A stretch of 64,000 bases of DNA from Clostridium ljungdahlii (lineage in GTDB: Bacteria; Bacillota; Clostridia; Clostridiales; Clostridiaceae). The DNA is taken from contig NZ_LITT01000064.1 in NCBI RefSeq assembly GCF_001636845.1, forward strand, positions 1-64,000, in the 5' to 3' direction. The notes beneath the pieces were generated by a model. The model was not told the DNA's origin. It saw only the letters and a program-made list of their open reading frames with translations, and searched no databases. Made by a program: the position numbers and the translations under genes. Below, in pieces: positions 18,112 through 29,192 of the stretch (its first letter is position 1; each line of letters begins with the position of its first letter).

Positions 18112-18297
18112 ATGAATAGCATAGAACTAGTTAAATGGATTAATACTTTAATAAAACATAATAATATTAAAGAATTTTATGACTCTGATACAATATGGAA
18201 ACTAGTAAGAGCATACAGAACTCAAATCTATATTATCAAGTACTTAGCTACAGGATTTTTAAAATATTATATTTACAAAGTTCTGCTATTATATTAA
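18112..18297 (+). pseudogene. possible fragment of an HNH-endonuclease-like gene
   Basis: A 61-residue frame: WINTLIKHNNIKEFYDSDTIW, then KLVRAYRTQIYIIK. The KEFYDSDxWKxVRAY pattern resembles the segment just before the HNH core of small phage-type endonucleases. The core Cys/His residues never appear and the rest is hydrophobic and AT-rich. No ribosome binding site precedes the ATG. It may be a remnant truncated after a frameshift, or a chance frame. Confidence 0.25.
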
Positions 18298-18409
18298 AAG
18301 TAAGATAAACATAGTCCATTGAAAACAATCTTAATGAATTATGTTTATTTTCAGTTACTTATTATGTTATAATACAGTGTAAAGCTAAGACTATCGGAGG
18401 TTATAATAC

Positions 18410-19753
18410 ATGATAAATAACATAGAAAAGGCAACTAAAAATTTCTTTATTGAAACCTGGGGCTGTCAGATGAATGAAGAGGATTCTGAAAAATTATCTG
18501 GTATGTTAAAAAGATTAGGATATAAAAGAACAGAAGATAGATCTTCTGCAGATTTAATTATATTTAATACCTGCTGTGTAAGAGAAAATGCAGAACTAAA
18601 AGTATATGGAAATCTTGGAATGCTCAAAAAGCTAAAGATTAAAAATCCAAATCTCATAATAGCCATATGTGGATGCATGATGCAGCAAAAAGACATGGCA
18701 AAAAACATAATCAAAAGATTTCCTTTTGTAGATATAATATTTGGGACTCATAATTCTTATAAATTTCCTGAATACTTAAATAGAGTTCAGCAGGAAAATA
18801 CATCTGTAATTGAAATACAAGACAAAGAATCTGGAATTGTAGAAGGGCTTCCAATAGATAGAGAAAGTAATGTAAAAGCCTTTGTTACAATAATGTATGG
18901 ATGTAATAATTTTTGTACCTACTGCATAGTTCCCTATGTAAGAGGAAGAGAGAGAAGCAGAAAACCTGAAGATATTGAAAAAGAAATAAAAGAATTGATT
19001 TCAAAAGGTTATAAGGAAATAACCCTCCTTGGACAAAATGTAAATTCCTATGGTAAAACTTTAGAACCTAAAGTAAGTTTCAGTGATCTCTTGAGGAGAA
19101 TTAATTCTATAGATGGTGTTGAAAGAATTAGATTCATGACATCCCATCCCAAAGATTTAACTGAAGATGTAATAGATGCAGTAGCTGAGTGTAGTAAAGT
19201 ATGTGAACAAATACATCTTCCTGTTCAGTCGGGTTCAACTTCTCTTCTAAAAAAAATGAACAGAAACTACTCAAAGGAAGGGTATCTAAATCTTGTTAAA
19301 AAGATAAGAGAAAAAGTGCCAGATGCCGGTATTACTACGGATATAATAGTTGGTTTTCCAGGTGAGACGGAAGAGGATTTTGAAGAAACATTAAATCTTG
19401 CAAGAGAAGTACAGTATGATTCAGCATTTACTTTTATATATTCCAAAAGGAAAGGTACTCCTGCTTATGATTTTGAAGAGCAGATTCCAGAAGATATAAA
19501 ACATGAAAGATTTAATAGACTTGTTGAAGTTATAAATGAATCCTCCGCTAGAAAAAATAAAGCTTACGAGGGAAGAACGGAAGAAATATTAGTAGAGGGT
19601 ACAAGTAAAAATGATACTACAAAACTTACAGGTAGAACAAGATCAGGTAAGCTGGTAAACTTTGAAGGTAATAAAAAAGATATAGGCAAATTAGTTAAAG
19701 TAAAAATAACAAAAGCAACTTCTTTCTCACTTTTAGGTGAGGAAATACAGTAG
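18410..19753 (+). CDS. miaB: tRNA-2-methylthio-N6-dimethylallyladenosine synthase
   Basis: A 447-residue radical-SAM methylthiotransferase acting on i6A37 of tRNA. The N-terminal domain holds three cluster Cys ([26 protein letters not shown]). The radical-SAM motif CxxxCxxC is [22 protein letters not shown]-terminal TRAM domain ends the protein. Starts at ATG 18410 behind CGGAGG. It is 16 nt from mutS and heads the block miaB-mutS-mutL-miaA-hfq. miaB and miaA act on the same base, miaA first. Confidence 0.95.
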   Translation: MINNIEKATKNFFIETWGCQMNEEDSEKLSGMLKRLGYKRTEDRSSADLIIFNTCCVRENAELKVYGNLGMLKKLKIKNPNLIIAICGCMMQQKDMAKNIIKRFPFVDIIFGTHNSYKFPEYLNRVQQENTSVIEIQDKESGIVEGLPIDRESNVKAFVTIMYGCNNFCTYCIVPYVRGRERSRKPEDIEKEIKELISKGYKEITLLGQNVNSYGKTLEPKVSFSDLLRRINSIDGVERIRFMTSHPKDLTEDVIDAVAECSKVCEQIHLPVQSGSTSLLKKMNRNYSKEGYLNLVKKIREKVPDAGITTDIIVGFPGETEEDFEETLNLAREVQYDSAFTFIYSKRKGTPAYDFEEQIPEDIKHERFNRLVEVINESSARKNKAYEGRTEEILVEGTSKNDTTKLTGRTRSGKLVNFEGNKKDIGKLVKVKITKATSFSLLGEEIQ

Positions 19754-19769
19754 CAAGGAGGACAGTAAA

Positions 19770-22445
19770 GTGGCATTAACTCCAATGATGCAGCAGTATA
19801 TGGAGGTAAAAGAAAGTTATAAAGACTGTATACTGTTTTTTAGATTAGGTGATTTTTATGAAATGTTTTTTGAAGATGCAAAAATAGCATCTAGAGAACT
19901 TGAATTAGTGCTTACAGGTAGAGACTGCGGCCTAAAAGAAAGGGCTCCTATGTGTGGAATACCCTACCATGCCGCAAATTCATATATAGGAAGACTTATA
20001 AACAAAGGATATAAGATAGCTATATGTGAGCAGCTAGAAGATCCTGCTCTAGCAAAAGGTATAGTTAAAAGGGGCATAATCAAGGTTGTAACTCCTGGGA
20101 CTTATACGGACTCTACTTTTTTAGAAGAAAATAAGAATAATTATATAGCGTGTTTGTACATAAATACCAAGACAAATATTTCTGCACTGTGCTTTGCAGA
20201 TGTATCCACTGGAGAATTCAATTGTACGGACACTCCTTTTAATTTATCTATAATTTTAGATGAAATATCAAAATATTCTCCAAGTGAACTAGTGATTCAA
20301 GATAGTATAAGTATTGATCTATTGAATAAAATGAAGGATATTTTTAATGGTTCATTCACTAAATTAGATGAAAGCTATTTTTCAGACGAAACTAAAAATA
20401 TGTTAGAGGATCAGTTTGAAAATTTTGCAGGGGAAAATTATAGTAATGAAATTATAAAATGCTGCGGCTCTCTACTAAAATATATAAGGGAAACTCAAAA
20501 AAATGATCTATCTCATATAAATAAATTTTCCTATTACAATATAGTAGATTACCTCACTATAGATGGGAATTCCAGAAGAAATTTAGAAATTACAGAAAGC
20601 TTAAGAGAAAATAATAAAAAGGGATCTCTCCTATGGGTTATAGATAAAACAAATACATCTATGGGAGGGAGGCAGCTTAGAAGATGGCTGGAACAGCCCC
20701 TTATAAATAAGGTTAAAATAGAAGAAAGACTGGACTCTGTAGAAGAAATTTCAAATAATATATCCTACCATGAAGATCTAAAAGAGGCTTTAAAAAACAT
20801 ATATGATATTGAGAGATTAGTTGGAAAAATATCTTCTAAAAGTGTAAATGCAAAAGAGTTGAATTTTTTAAAAAACTCTATAGAAAAAATACCTGAAGTA
20901 AAATCCATACTATCCAATTTTCATACAAAATTATTGAAGGATATGTACGAAAACTTGGATGAACTAAAGGACATATATTCACTTTTGGATAAATCTATAT
21001 TAGATAATCCTGCAATATCTTTAAAGGAAGGCAACCTTATAAAAAAAGGATATAACAGTGACATAGATGAACTTAAAGAAATAAAGGCTCATGGTAAGGA
21101 ATGGATAGCTTCTCTTGAGAACTCAGAAAGGGAAGTTACTAAAATAAAATCTCTTAAAATAGGTTATAATAAAGTATTTGGTTATTATATTGAGGTTACT
21201 AAAAGTAATTTAAATCTTGTACCAGAAGGTAGATATATAAGAAAACAAACTCTTACAAATGCAGAAAGATACATAACCCCTGAATTAAAAGAAATGGAAG
21301 ATAAAATATTAGGTGCAGAGGAAAAACTTATAAATCTAGAATATAGTGTCTTTATAGAGGTAAGAGATAAAATAGAAAATGAAGTAGATAGAATGCAAAA
21401 ATCCGCTAAAATAATTTCAGAAGTAGACTGCTTAAGCTCCCTTGCAAGAGTTGCTATAGAAAATAATTATTGTAAACCTGAAATAACAAATTCAGATAAC
21501 ATAATTATAGAAGAAGGTAGACATCCTGTAGTAGAAAAGATGATTGACTCTGGAGAATTTATATCAAACGACATAAACATAGATACTTCCGAGAATCAAC
21601 TTCTTTTAATAACAGGACCTAATATGGCAGGCAAATCTACCTACATGAGACAAATAGCTTTGATTGTTATAATGGCCCAAATTGGCAGCTTTGTGCCAGC
21701 AAAAAATGCTTCCATATCTGTTTGTGATAAGATATTTACAAGGATAGGTGCATCAGATGACCTGGCATCGGGAAAGAGTACCTTTATGGTGGAAATGTGG
21801 GAGGTTTCAAACATACTTAAAAATGCAACTAATAAGAGTTTGATTTTACTGGATGAAGTAGGCCGTGGAACAAGTACTTATGACGGTCTTAGCATAGCTT
21901 GGTCGGTAATAGAATATATATGCAAAAACAGCAAACTAAAATGTAAAACCTTATTTGCCACCCATTATCATGAACTAACTAAATTAGAAGGTAAGATAGA
22001 TGGAGTCAAAAATTACTGTGTATCCGTTAAGGAGATGGAGGATAATATAGTTTTTTTAAGAAAAATTATAAGGGGAGGAGCCGACCAATCCTACGGCATA
22101 GAGGTTGCAAAGCTTGCAGGACTTCCAGAAGAAGTTTTAAAAAGAGCAGGAGAAATATTGAATAGCCTTGAAAGTAAAAAACTAAAAGAAAATAAACGTG
22201 CTGATTCTGAAATTGCACTAGATGTAGAGTATTCAATAAATGAGAAAAAAACTCCTCTCAAAAATAAGGAGACAATTATAGAAAAAGCTCCTATACTTGA
22301 ACCAACCAGACAATTGGGATTTTCAGATATAGAAAAAACAAATTTAGTAAAAGATATTACAGATATAGATATACTAAACATGACTCCTATGGACGGATTT
22401 AATAAACTTTATGATATAATAAGAAGAGCAAAGTCCATAAGATAA
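19770..22445 (+). CDS. mutS: DNA mismatch repair ATPase MutS
   Basis: An 891-residue mismatch sensor. The N-terminal mismatch-binding FxE motif is in [14 protein letters not shown]. The C-terminal ABC ATPase shows [16 protein letters not shown] (Walker A), [14 protein letters not shown] (Walker B) and FATHYHEL. The start is GTG at 19770, preceded by AAGGAGG by 8 nt; a longer frame from 19737 overlaps miaB and lacks a site. The stop is 23 nt before mutL. MutS itself is intact, whereas its partner mutL is interrupted. Confidence 0.95.
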   Translation: MALTPMMQQYMEVKESYKDCILFFRLGDFYEMFFEDAKIASRELELVLTGRDCGLKERAPMCGIPYHAANSYIGRLINKGYKIAICEQLEDPALAKGIVKRGIIKVVTPGTYTDSTFLEENKNNYIACLYINTKTNISALCFADVSTGEFNCTDTPFNLSIILDEISKYSPSELVIQDSISIDLLNKMKDIFNGSFTKLDESYFSDETKNMLEDQFENFAGENYSNEIIKCCGSLLKYIRETQKNDLSHINKFSYYNIVDYLTIDGNSRRNLEITESLRENNKKGSLLWVIDKTNTSMGGRQLRRWLEQPLINKVKIEERLDSVEEISNNISYHEDLKEALKNIYDIERLVGKISSKSVNAKELNFLKNSIEKIPEVKSILSNFHTKLLKDMYENLDELKDIYSLLDKSILDNPAISLKEGNLIKKGYNSDIDELKEIKAHGKEWIASLENSEREVTKIKSLKIGYNKVFGYYIEVTKSNLNLVPEGRYIRKQTLTNAERYITPELKEMEDKILGAEEKLINLEYSVFIEVRDKIENEVDRMQKSAKIISEVDCLSSLARVAIENNYCKPEITNSDNIIIEEGRHPVVEKMIDSGEFISNDINIDTSENQLLLITGPNMAGKSTYMRQIALIVIMAQIGSFVPAKNASISVCDKIFTRIGASDDLASGKSTFMVEMWEVSNILKNATNKSLILLDEVGRGTSTYDGLSIAWSVIEYICKNSKLKCKTLFATHYHELTKLEGKIDGVKNYCVSVKEMEDNIVFLRKIIRGGADQSYGIEVAKLAGLPEEVLKRAGEILNSLESKKLKENKRADSEIALDVEYSINEKKTPLKNKETIIEKAPILEPTRQLGFSDIEKTNLVKDITDIDILNMTPMDGFNKLYDIIRRAKSIR

Positions 22446-22468
22446 AACTTAGTCATAAGGAATGATGT

Positions 22469-24301
22469 ATGGTGAAAAGAATAAATTTACTTGATGAAAA
22501 TACTTCAAATAAAATTGCCGCTGGAGAAGTAGTTTAAGGCCCTTCATCTGTAATAAAAGAGCTTCTTGAAAATAGCATAGACTCTGGAGCTAAGAACATA
22601 ACTATAGAAATAGAAGATGGTGGAGAAAAATCCATAAAAATAATAGATGATGGATGGGGAATACATCCTTTGGATATAAAAAAAGCCTTTATGCCTCATG
22701 CCACAAGTAAAATAAGCACTGTAGAGGATTTAGATAAAATAAGTACTTTAGGGTTTCGTGGAGAGGCTCTATGCAGCATAGCTTCCGTATCAAACACCAT
22801 GCTTAAAAGTAAAGCAGAAGGTTTTGATGTGGGAAATGAAATAATTATAAGTGGAGGAGCCTTAAAGGAAACTCAAGAAATTGGCTGTAACAAAGGGACT
22901 ACAATTTTAGTAGAGGATTTGTTTTTCAATGTGCCTGCCAGGAAAAAATTCTTAAAATCCCCAAGTAGGGAAGCTGCAGGTATATCGGACATAGTAACAA
23001 GACTTTCTCTTGCCAACCCAGACATATCCTTTAAATTTTTTAAAAATGGGAAAAAGGCTTTGACAACTTATGGTACGGGAAAAGTGATGGATGTTATACG
23101 ATGCGTATATGGGAAAAATATATATGAAAATATAATTCCTGTGGAAAAGCACAGCGATGTTATCTCAATTTTTGGATACATAGGTAACTCCGAAATAAGC
23201 AGGGGAAGCAGAAATAACCAAAGTATATTCATAAATAAGAGATATGTTAAAAATAAATCCATAACTTCTGCTGCAGAGCAGGCTTTTAAATCATTCTTAA
23301 CCATAAATAAATTTCCTTTTTTTATATTGTTCATAGATATATTTCCTGAATTTGTAGATGTAAATGTGCATCCAGCCAAATGGGAAGTTAAATTCAGCGA
23401 CTCCAGAATGGTATTTAAATTTGTATTTGATGCAATTCACGAGGCTTTAAGGGAAAGCTTAAAGGATTCCTTTACCATTGATTTAAAGGAAGATGATTTA
23501 AAGCCCAAAAAAACTGAAACTGAAATTAAGGAAGTTCAAATACCAATAGATTTGAGATCTCCAAATGAGGGGATTTATGTAGAAAAAAATGAGCCTGGCT
23601 TATTTAAAAAAAGTAAAGAAAGCTCAAATAAAAATGAATTTGTAAAAGAACCTAAGGTATCTTTTACTGCTAAAGAAAATGCAGTATCTAAAAATAAACC
23701 AGAAGAAACTAGAGTAGCTAAATTTCCACCACTTAGAATAATAGGACAATTTCATAGTACCTATATAATAGCAGAAGATAACAGTAATCTTTATATGATA
23801 GACCAGCATGCAGCCCATGAAAAAATTCTATTTGAAAAATATAAAAAGAGCATACAAAAGGGTATGGTATTATCCCAAGTTTTAATAACTCCTGTAGTAA
23901 TGGAACTTACAATTAAAGATTATAATTGTTTTATAGAAAATAGAGATTTATTTAAAAAAACTGGTTTTAATATAGAATTATTTGGAAATAATACAATAAG
24001 TATAAGAGAAGTACCTATGATACTTGGAAAACCTGATATGAAAAATTTATTTATGGATATATTAGATAATTTAAAAAACATGGGATCAGGCAATACCTGG
24101 GAAGTTAAATATCTTTCACTTGCAACCCTTGCCTGTAAAGCTGCCATAAAGGCAAATTCTAGCATTTCAGAAATAGAAATGAATCATTTAATTGAAGAAC
24201 TGCGCTTTATAGATGACCCATTTAACTGTCCCCACGGAAGGCCCACTATAATAAAACTTACATTAAATGATCTGGAGAAAAAATTCAAAAGAATACAATG
24301 A
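22469..24301 (+). pseudogene. mutL: DNA mismatch repair MutL, interrupted by in-frame TAA at codon 23
   Basis: From ATG 22469 (AAGGAATG just upstream) the frame reads MVKRINLLDENTSNKIAAGE, VV, then TAA at 22535-22537. It continues in the same frame as GPSSVIKELLENSIDSGAKN to a normal end at 24301. Other MutL proteins have VVERP where this has VV-stop-GP. The remainder is intact: GHKL ATPase motifs, the linker, the endonuclease motif DQHAAHEKILFE (DQHA-x2-E-x4-E) and CPHGRP. Total length would be 610 residues. Re-initiation downstream (for example TTG 22670) would lose the ATP-binding Asn/Glu box. It is either a recent knockout or an assembly error. Confidence 0.88.
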
Positions 24302-24309
24302 GGAGAGAC

Positions 24310-25245
24310 ATGAAAAACTTATTTATACTTTCGGGACCGACTGCAGTTGGAAAAACTCATATATCTATAGAACTTGCTAAAAAATTAAAGGGTGAAATAA
24401 TATCTGCAGATTCCATGCAAATATACAAGTATATGGATATAGGTTCTGCTAAAGTTACAGAAGCTGAAATGCAGGGGATTACCCATCACTTAATAGATTT
24501 TATTGAACCAGATAAGAATTTTAACGTATCTGAGTACAAAGCCTTAGCTGAAAATGCAATAGATGAAATATGTAAAAAGGATAAACTTCCTATGGTAGTG
24601 GGTGGTACTGGACTTTATATAAATTCTCTCATTTTAAATTACAATTTTACAGATGCAAAAACAGACAAAAGCTATAGAGAATGCCTGGAAAATTTAGCAG
24701 AAGAAAAGGGGAAGGAATACGTACATTCCCTTTTGAAAGAGGTAGACATAGATTCTTACAAAAGATTATATCCAAATGACTTAAAAAGAGTTATACGTGC
24801 CCTGGAAGTGTATAAACTCACAGGGAAAACTATAAGTGAGTACAACGCAAATACCAATTTATATGACATACCTTATAACATATATTATTTTGTACTCACT
24901 ATGGATCGGGCTAAATTATATGATAGAATAAATAAGAGGGTAGATTTAATGATGGAAAATGGCCTTATAGATGAAGTTAAAAGTCTAAAATCCATGGGAT
25001 ATACCCCTGATATGCAATCCATGAAGGGTATAGGCTATAAGGAAATTTTAGATTATTTAAATGGAAATTCTACCTTAGATGAAGCTATCTACTTAGTAAA
25101 AAAGGGAAGCCGAAATTATGCCAAAAGGCAGTTAACCTGGTTTAGAAAAGATAAAAGAGTAGTTTGGATAAATAAGGATAATTTTAGTTGTGACGAAGAC
25201 ATTGTAGAACATATAATACACGTCTTTAATATAATGAAAATTTAA
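24310..25245 (+). CDS. miaA: tRNA dimethylallyltransferase
   Basis: A 311-residue prenyltransferase that adds dimethylallyl to A37 of UNN-reading tRNAs, providing the substrate for Mia[18 protein letters not shown] is the P-loop, [18 protein letters not shown] the substrate site, and [13 protein letters not shown] the next signature. ATG 24310 has GGAGAGA about 5 nt upstream. An ATG at 24298 overlapping the mutL stop (ATGA) would give four extra residues and is possible. Co-transcribed with mutL and hfq. Confidence 0.94.
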   Translation: MKNLFILSGPTAVGKTHISIELAKKLKGEIISADSMQIYKYMDIGSAKVTEAEMQGITHHLIDFIEPDKNFNVSEYKALAENAIDEICKKDKLPMVVGGTGLYINSLILNYNFTDAKTDKSYRECLENLAEEKGKEYVHSLLKEVDIDSYKRLYPNDLKRVIRALEVYKLTGKTISEYNANTNLYDIPYNIYYFVLTMDRAKLYDRINKRVDLMMENGLIDEVKSLKSMGYTPDMQSMKGIGYKEILDYLNGNSTLDEAIYLVKKGSRNYAKRQLTWFRKDKRVVWINKDNFSCDEDIVEHIIHVFNIMKI

Positions 25246-25294
25246 ATTCATTATATTGTATGAATATAAATAAAAGTTACGGAGGGTGAGAACT

Positions 25295-25537
25295 ATGAGT
25301 AAAACAGCTAATAACTTACAGGACATATTTTTAAATGGGGCAAGGAAAAATAAAATTCCAGTTACTATATACTTAACAAATGGATTTCAAATTAAAGGAA
25401 ATGTAAAGGGTTTTGACAACTTTACCGTTATAATGGATTGTGATGGCAAACAAATGATGGTATATAAACATGCGATTTCAACTATGACACCTATAAAGTG
25501 CATTTTATTTAACAATTTTTCAGGAAATGAGATATAG
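25295..25537 (+). CDS. hfq: RNA chaperone Hfq
   Basis: An 80-residue Sm-like protein. [20 protein letters not shown] forms the proximal face and first strand. [19 protein letters not shown] and YKHAIST (the KH motif, uridine-binding) complete Sm1 and Sm2. Hexameric Hfq pairs small RNAs with mRNAs. Starts at ATG 25295 with GGAGGG upstream. Position after miaA is the conserved arrangement. Ends at a terminator. Confidence 0.95.
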   Translation: MSKTANNLQDIFLNGARKNKIPVTIYLTNGFQIKGNVKGFDNFTVIMDCDGKQMMVYKHAISTMTPIKCILFNNFSGNEI

Positions 25538-25539
25538 GG

Positions 25540-25566
25540 GGAATGGACATTTGTCTATTCCTTTTC
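25540..25566 (+). terminator. terminator after hfq
   Basis: GGAATGGAC / GTCTATTCC (one G-T pair), 4-nt loop, then TTTTC. Confidence 0.75.
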
Positions 25567-25613
25567 TATATGTTAATATGACATTTAGTACATACATTTA
25601 GGAGGTAATATTT

Positions 25614-26891
25614 TTGCTAAATATAACAAAAAAAGTACTTAAAGATAAATATAAAATAAGCGATAAGGTAATTGATTTATATGAAAAGGCTTTAAATGAT
25701 GTGAAAGACCAATTTCAATACTACGATGAAATAAGGGAATTCAATCAATTAAAAGTTTTAAATGCACTGCAAGAAGAGGGAATAAGTGAATCTCATTTTA
25801 CAAATTCATCTGGATATGGATATGGAGATATAGGTAGAGATTCATTGGACAAAGTCTATGCTAGAATATTCAATTCAGAGAGTGCCCTTGTAAGGCCTCA
25901 TTTTGTAAATGGGACTCATGCTCTTGGCTGTGCACTTTTCGGAAACTTACGTCCTGGAGATACTATGCTTTCAGTATGCGGTGATCCCTATGATACCCTT
26001 CATGAAGTAATTGGCATAGAAAACAAGGGTTCCGGTTCTCTTAGAGAATATGGAGTAAATTATGAACAGGTAAATTTAACTGATGATAACAAAATAAATT
26101 TTGAGGACATAAAAAAGCATCTTGAAAATAATCATACAATAAAACTGGTACATATACAGAGATCTACAGGTTATGGCTGGAGAAAATCTCTTCTTATATC
26201 TGAAATCAAGGAAATTATAGATTTCGTTAAAGGTATAAATCCTAATGTAATATGTTTTGTAGACAATTGCTATGGTGAATTCATAGATACCATAGAGCCT
26301 ACAGATGTAGGAGCTGATTTAGTAGCAGGTTCGCTTATAAAAAACATAGGTGGTGGAATAGCACCAACTGGTGGATATATAGCAGGAAAGAAAGACTGCG
26401 TTACAAAAGCGTCTTACAGGCTAACTGTACCTGGAATAGGTGGAGAATGTGGTTCTACTTTTGGAGTTATGAGACTTTTATATGAAGGTTTATTTTTTGC
26501 ACCTCATGTTGCCATAGAAGCACTAAAGGGAGCTATATTCTGTTCTAGAATAATGGAACTTTCAGGATTTGAAGTACTGCCTAAATATACGGATAAAAGA
26601 AGCGATATAATACAGTCTATTAAGTTTAACGACAAGGAAAAGCTTATAAATTTCTGCCGTGGAATTCAAAAGGGATCTCCTGTAGATTCTTTTGCCCAGT
26701 GTGAACCTTGGGATATGCCTGGATATTCAGATCAGGTCATAATGGCTGCTGGAGCTTTCATACAGGGAGCTTCTATAGAGTTGTCTGCAGATGCACCTAT
26801 AAGAGAGCCTTATATAGGTTATCTGCAAGGTGGACTTACTTTTGACCATGCTAAGATTGGAATATTGATAGCTCTGTCAAATATATTTTAG
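25614..26891 (+). CDS. methionine gamma-lyase / aluminum-resistance family PLP protein (YnbB-like)
   Basis: A 425-residue fold-type I PLP enzyme of the family historically called 'aluminum resistance protein' (YnbB in Bacillus). SSGYGYGDIGRDSLDKVYAR and RPHFVNGTHAL open the active site. VDNCYGEF binds PLP and the Schiff-base Lys is in AGSLIKNIGGG. It is a probable C-S lyase, but the physiological substrate is not established. TTG at 25614 has GGAGGT 7 nt upstream. In clostridia this gene commonly lies between hfq and lexA. Here about 14 kb separates it from lexA. Confidence 0.8.
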   Translation: MLNITKKVLKDKYKISDKVIDLYEKALNDVKDQFQYYDEIREFNQLKVLNALQEEGISESHFTNSSGYGYGDIGRDSLDKVYARIFNSESALVRPHFVNGTHALGCALFGNLRPGDTMLSVCGDPYDTLHEVIGIENKGSGSLREYGVNYEQVNLTDDNKINFEDIKKHLENNHTIKLVHIQRSTGYGWRKSLLISEIKEIIDFVKGINPNVICFVDNCYGEFIDTIEPTDVGADLVAGSLIKNIGGGIAPTGGYIAGKKDCVTKASYRLTVPGIGGECGSTFGVMRLLYEGLFFAPHVAIEALKGAIFCSRIMELSGFEVLPKYTDKRSDIIQSIKFNDKEKLINFCRGIQKGSPVDSFAQCEPWDMPGYSDQVIMAAGAFIQGASIELSADAPIREPYIGYLQGGLTFDHAKIGILIALSNIF

Positions 26892-26893
26892 AG

Positions 26894-27018
26894 TTTCTAA
26901 GTAAAAAATCAACTTATACTGCGAATATTTTTACAACCTTCATCCCGGTTAAATATTTAAATGTGCTTCATTATTGTAAAAATATCTCTACGTATAAGTT
27001 GATTTTTAGGTTTAGAAA
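26894..27018. repeat. long imperfect inverted repeat (about 43-bp arms)
   Basis: Arms run from TTTCTAA (26894) to TTACAA (26936), and from TTGTAAAAATAT (26974) to TTAGAAA (27018). AAAAATCAACTTATAC on the left is exactly matched by GTATAAGTTGATTTTT on the right. The loop is about 37 nt. A half-copy of the right arm (ATGTATAAGTTAACTTTTTT) recurs near 27050. It starts 3 nt after the ynbB-like stop, so it may be an extended terminator or a small MITE-like element. Confidence 0.6.
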
Positions 27019-27143
27019 TTTGAGGTGAATTTTGTCAGTATTATTCCTATGTATAAGTTAACTTTTTTAATGAAAAACCCTATAATTAATATAAAGAAGA
27101 TTACATTGATTTTAAAATTTTAATAAATATGTGAGGTGGTAAT

Positions 27144-27767
27144 ATGTATACTTGTGCTATGTGTAAAGAACATTTTTGTAAAAAAGGAGAGCTTGAAAAT
27201 TTACCTTCTAACTGTCTCTGCAGGGAAGATGAGGAACAGGAAAAGATAAAGAAGTTGTACCTTGAAGATGAAAATGCTAAATTGTCTTATAATTCAGCAT
27301 TGGTAGAAGCAGAAGGTTATTGTAAAAAAACAAGACTTGAGGAAATAATGGATTTTGCAAACAAGTGCAACTTTAAAAAGTTGGGATTAGCTTTTTGCGT
27401 AGGCCTTAGCAATGAGGCAAGGATGTTATCTTCAATACTAGAGCATAATGGGTTTGAAGTTAATTCCGTAATATGCAAAAATGGAAGCATACCTAAAGAG
27501 TTTTTAAATATTAAAGACAGCCAAAAGGTAAGACCTGGTACTTATGAGCCCATGTGTAATCCAATTGGACAAGCTGATTTTTTGAACAAAACTAAAACAG
27601 ATTTAAATATCATTTTGGGTTTATGTGTGGGGCATGATTCTTTGTTTATAAAATATTCTGAAGCACCTATAACGGTTTTTGCAGTTAAGGACAGGGTTCT
27701 TGCACATAATCCTCTGGGAGCTTTATATCTTTCGGAAGGATATTATAAGAATAAGTTGTACAAGTAA
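27144..27767 (+). CDS. DUF1847 metal-binding protein
   Basis: A 207-residue protein of the DUF1847 family. The N-terminus MYTCAMCKEHFCKKGE with a later NCLCRE gives a CxxC...C...CxC cluster likely to bind zinc or Fe-S. LGLAFCVGLSNEARMLSSIL and ILGLCVGHDSLFIKYS are the other conserved blocks. VFAVKDRVLAHNPLGALY is the C-terminal signature. Function is unknown; homologues are common in anaerobes, often near redox or corrinoid genes. ATG 27144 follows GTGAGGTGG. It begins the accessory block and ends at its own terminator. Confidence 0.8.
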   Translation: MYTCAMCKEHFCKKGELENLPSNCLCREDEEQEKIKKLYLEDENAKLSYNSALVEAEGYCKKTRLEEIMDFANKCNFKKLGLAFCVGLSNEARMLSSILEHNGFEVNSVICKNGSIPKEFLNIKDSQKVRPGTYEPMCNPIGQADFLNKTKTDLNIILGLCVGHDSLFIKYSEAPITVFAVKDRVLAHNPLGALYLSEGYYKNKLYK

Positions 27768-27784
27768 ATGAATTTGATAATACT

Positions 27785-27820
27785 GCGTCATTGTTTTTTT
27801 AAGGAAGACAATGACGCTTT
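27785..27820 (+). terminator. terminator after DUF1847 gene
   Basis: GCGTCATTGT / ACAATGACGC, perfect 10 bp, 13-nt loop, then TTTTC and more T. Confidence 0.88.
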
Positions 27821-27901
27821 TCAATTTTTGTGAGTGATAATGTTTTAATACAAATAAAAACATTTCTATTCTTTTATATATTATAAAAAAGGAATGTAAC
27901 T

Positions 27902-28357
27902 ATGGAAAAAGAAGAAATTATTAATGCGTTTTTAAAAGTGGTTCCCGTTCTTAAAGATATGTTGTTGGATGATATAGTAGTGTCTGTTGCGGACACTACG
28001 AAAGTTCTATATTATAGACCAGGTGACACAATAGATATAAAAGCTAATGTAGGAGATAAATTGTCACCAGGTGAGCCTTTATATGAAGCAATTAAAGATG
28101 GAAAGACATATAGTTCAACAATTTCTAAAGAATTAAACGAAATAAGAAAATTAGCTCAATTAAGTAATCAATCATCAGAAAAAGTCTCACAATCTTTATC
28201 AGAGACAAATAAATATATTAGAAATATTTTCAAGGTAATAAGTGAAGCACAATCTATTTCCGAAGGACAAGCTGCCTCTACTCAAGAAATGAATGCCACA
28301 TTAGAAGAGATTACTACAAGTGCTCAAACATTAACAGAGATTTCAAAGACTAAATAA
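27902..28357 (+). CDS. short MCP-like sensory protein next to methyltransferase genes
   Basis: A 151-residue cytoplasmic protein with no membrane helix. Residues 1-75 (VLKDMLLDDIVVSVADTTKV, RPGDTIDIKANVGDKL) look like the sensor domain of small methyl-accepting proteins found beside corrinoid methyltransferases. Residues about 80-150 are coiled-coil and end with QAASTQEMNATLEEITTSAQ, the start of an MCP signalling helix. It stops before the kinase-contact hairpin tip. In longer relatives a further part of the sensor domain separates these blocks, so it may be internally deleted. It may control the downstream genes, from which a terminator separates it. ATG 27902, RBS AAGGAATG. Confidence 0.6.
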   Translation: MEKEEIINAFLKVVPVLKDMLLDDIVVSVADTTKVLYYRPGDTIDIKANVGDKLSPGEPLYEAIKDGKTYSSTISKELNEIRKLAQLSNQSSEKVSQSLSETNKYIRNIFKVISEAQSISEGQAASTQEMNATLEEITTSAQTLTEISKTK

Positions 28358-28370
28358 GTCTAAATATAAT

Positions 28371-28409
28371 TGCAATTTACACAGTATAGTGTGAATTGCA
28401 TATTTTTTT
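28371..28409 (+). terminator. terminator after MCP-like gene
   Basis: TGCAATTTACAC / GTGTGAATTGCA (one G-T pair), loop AGTATA, then TATTTTTTT. Confidence 0.88.
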
Positions 28410-28564
28410 GAATAAAAATAATGTCTAATAAATAATCACAGTGTATAAATAAACGTATCAAATTCAGTCATTATGTAAGCTGAATTTCCACAATGTATAT
28501 GATATTCTAACATTAGTACAAATTAACATAAATTTTTATTTTGTATTAAAAGGAGGATATGAAA

Positions 28565-29191
28565 ATGAGTAAAAAATTAATTGATGCAATGGCGGACTTA
28601 GATGAAGACGTTGTTTTAGCAGAAGTAAAGGCACAAAAAGAAAGTGGAACACCAGTATTAGATATTATAGCAGATTTGCAAGAAGGCATGGAAATTGTAG
28701 GAAATAGATTTGAGAAAAAAGAATACTTTTTATCTGAACTCATTATGTCAGCTGAAGTGTTTAATGAAGCTTCTGAAATTATTGGAGGATTGGGTGAATC
28801 TTCAGTATCAAGCAATGGAATATTTGTAATGGGAACTATTTATGATGATATACACGATATAGGAAAAAATATAGTAACTACTGTAATGAAAAGTAACGGC
28901 TTTGATGTAAAGGATTTAGGTGTTGATGTGCCTACAGCAAAATACATTGAAGCTATAAAACAATATAAGCCTAAGGTAATAGGAATATCATGTCTTTTAA
29001 CTACTTGCTTTGATAATGTAAAACAATGTATAAAAGAAATAGAAGATGCAGGACTTAGAAAAGATTTAAAGATTCTAGTTGGAGGTGGACCTGTAGATGA
29101 AAATGCAGGAAAATACATGGGAGCAGATTTAGTTTGTAAAGATGCACAACAGACAGTAGATTTCTGTAAAAAAGCTATGGAGGTAAAATAA
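28565..29191 (+). CDS. corrinoid (B12-binding) protein of a methyltransferase system
   Basis: A 208-residue MtaC/MttC-type corrinoid shuttle protein. The N-terminal helical cap (about residues 1-85) precedes a Rossmann B12-binding domain. There DDIHDIGKN gives the DxHxxG motif, whose His coordinates cobalt from below; GISCLLTT and LVGGGPVDENAG follow. It carries the methyl group between a substrate-specific methyltransferase and tetrahydrofolate. It lies directly upstream of, and 1 nt from, the UroD-type methyltransferase, its probable partner. ATG 28565 is preferred over 28559 because AAGGAGG ends only about 2 nt before the latter. Confidence 0.88.
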   Translation: MSKKLIDAMADLDEDVVLAEVKAQKESGTPVLDIIADLQEGMEIVGNRFEKKEYFLSELIMSAEVFNEASEIIGGLGESSVSSNGIFVMGTIYDDIHDIGKNIVTTVMKSNGFDVKDLGVDVPTAKYIEAIKQYKPKVIGISCLLTTCFDNVKQCIKEIEDAGLRKDLKILVGGGPVDENAGKYMGADLVCKDAQQTVDFCKKAMEVK

Positions 29192-29192
29192 T

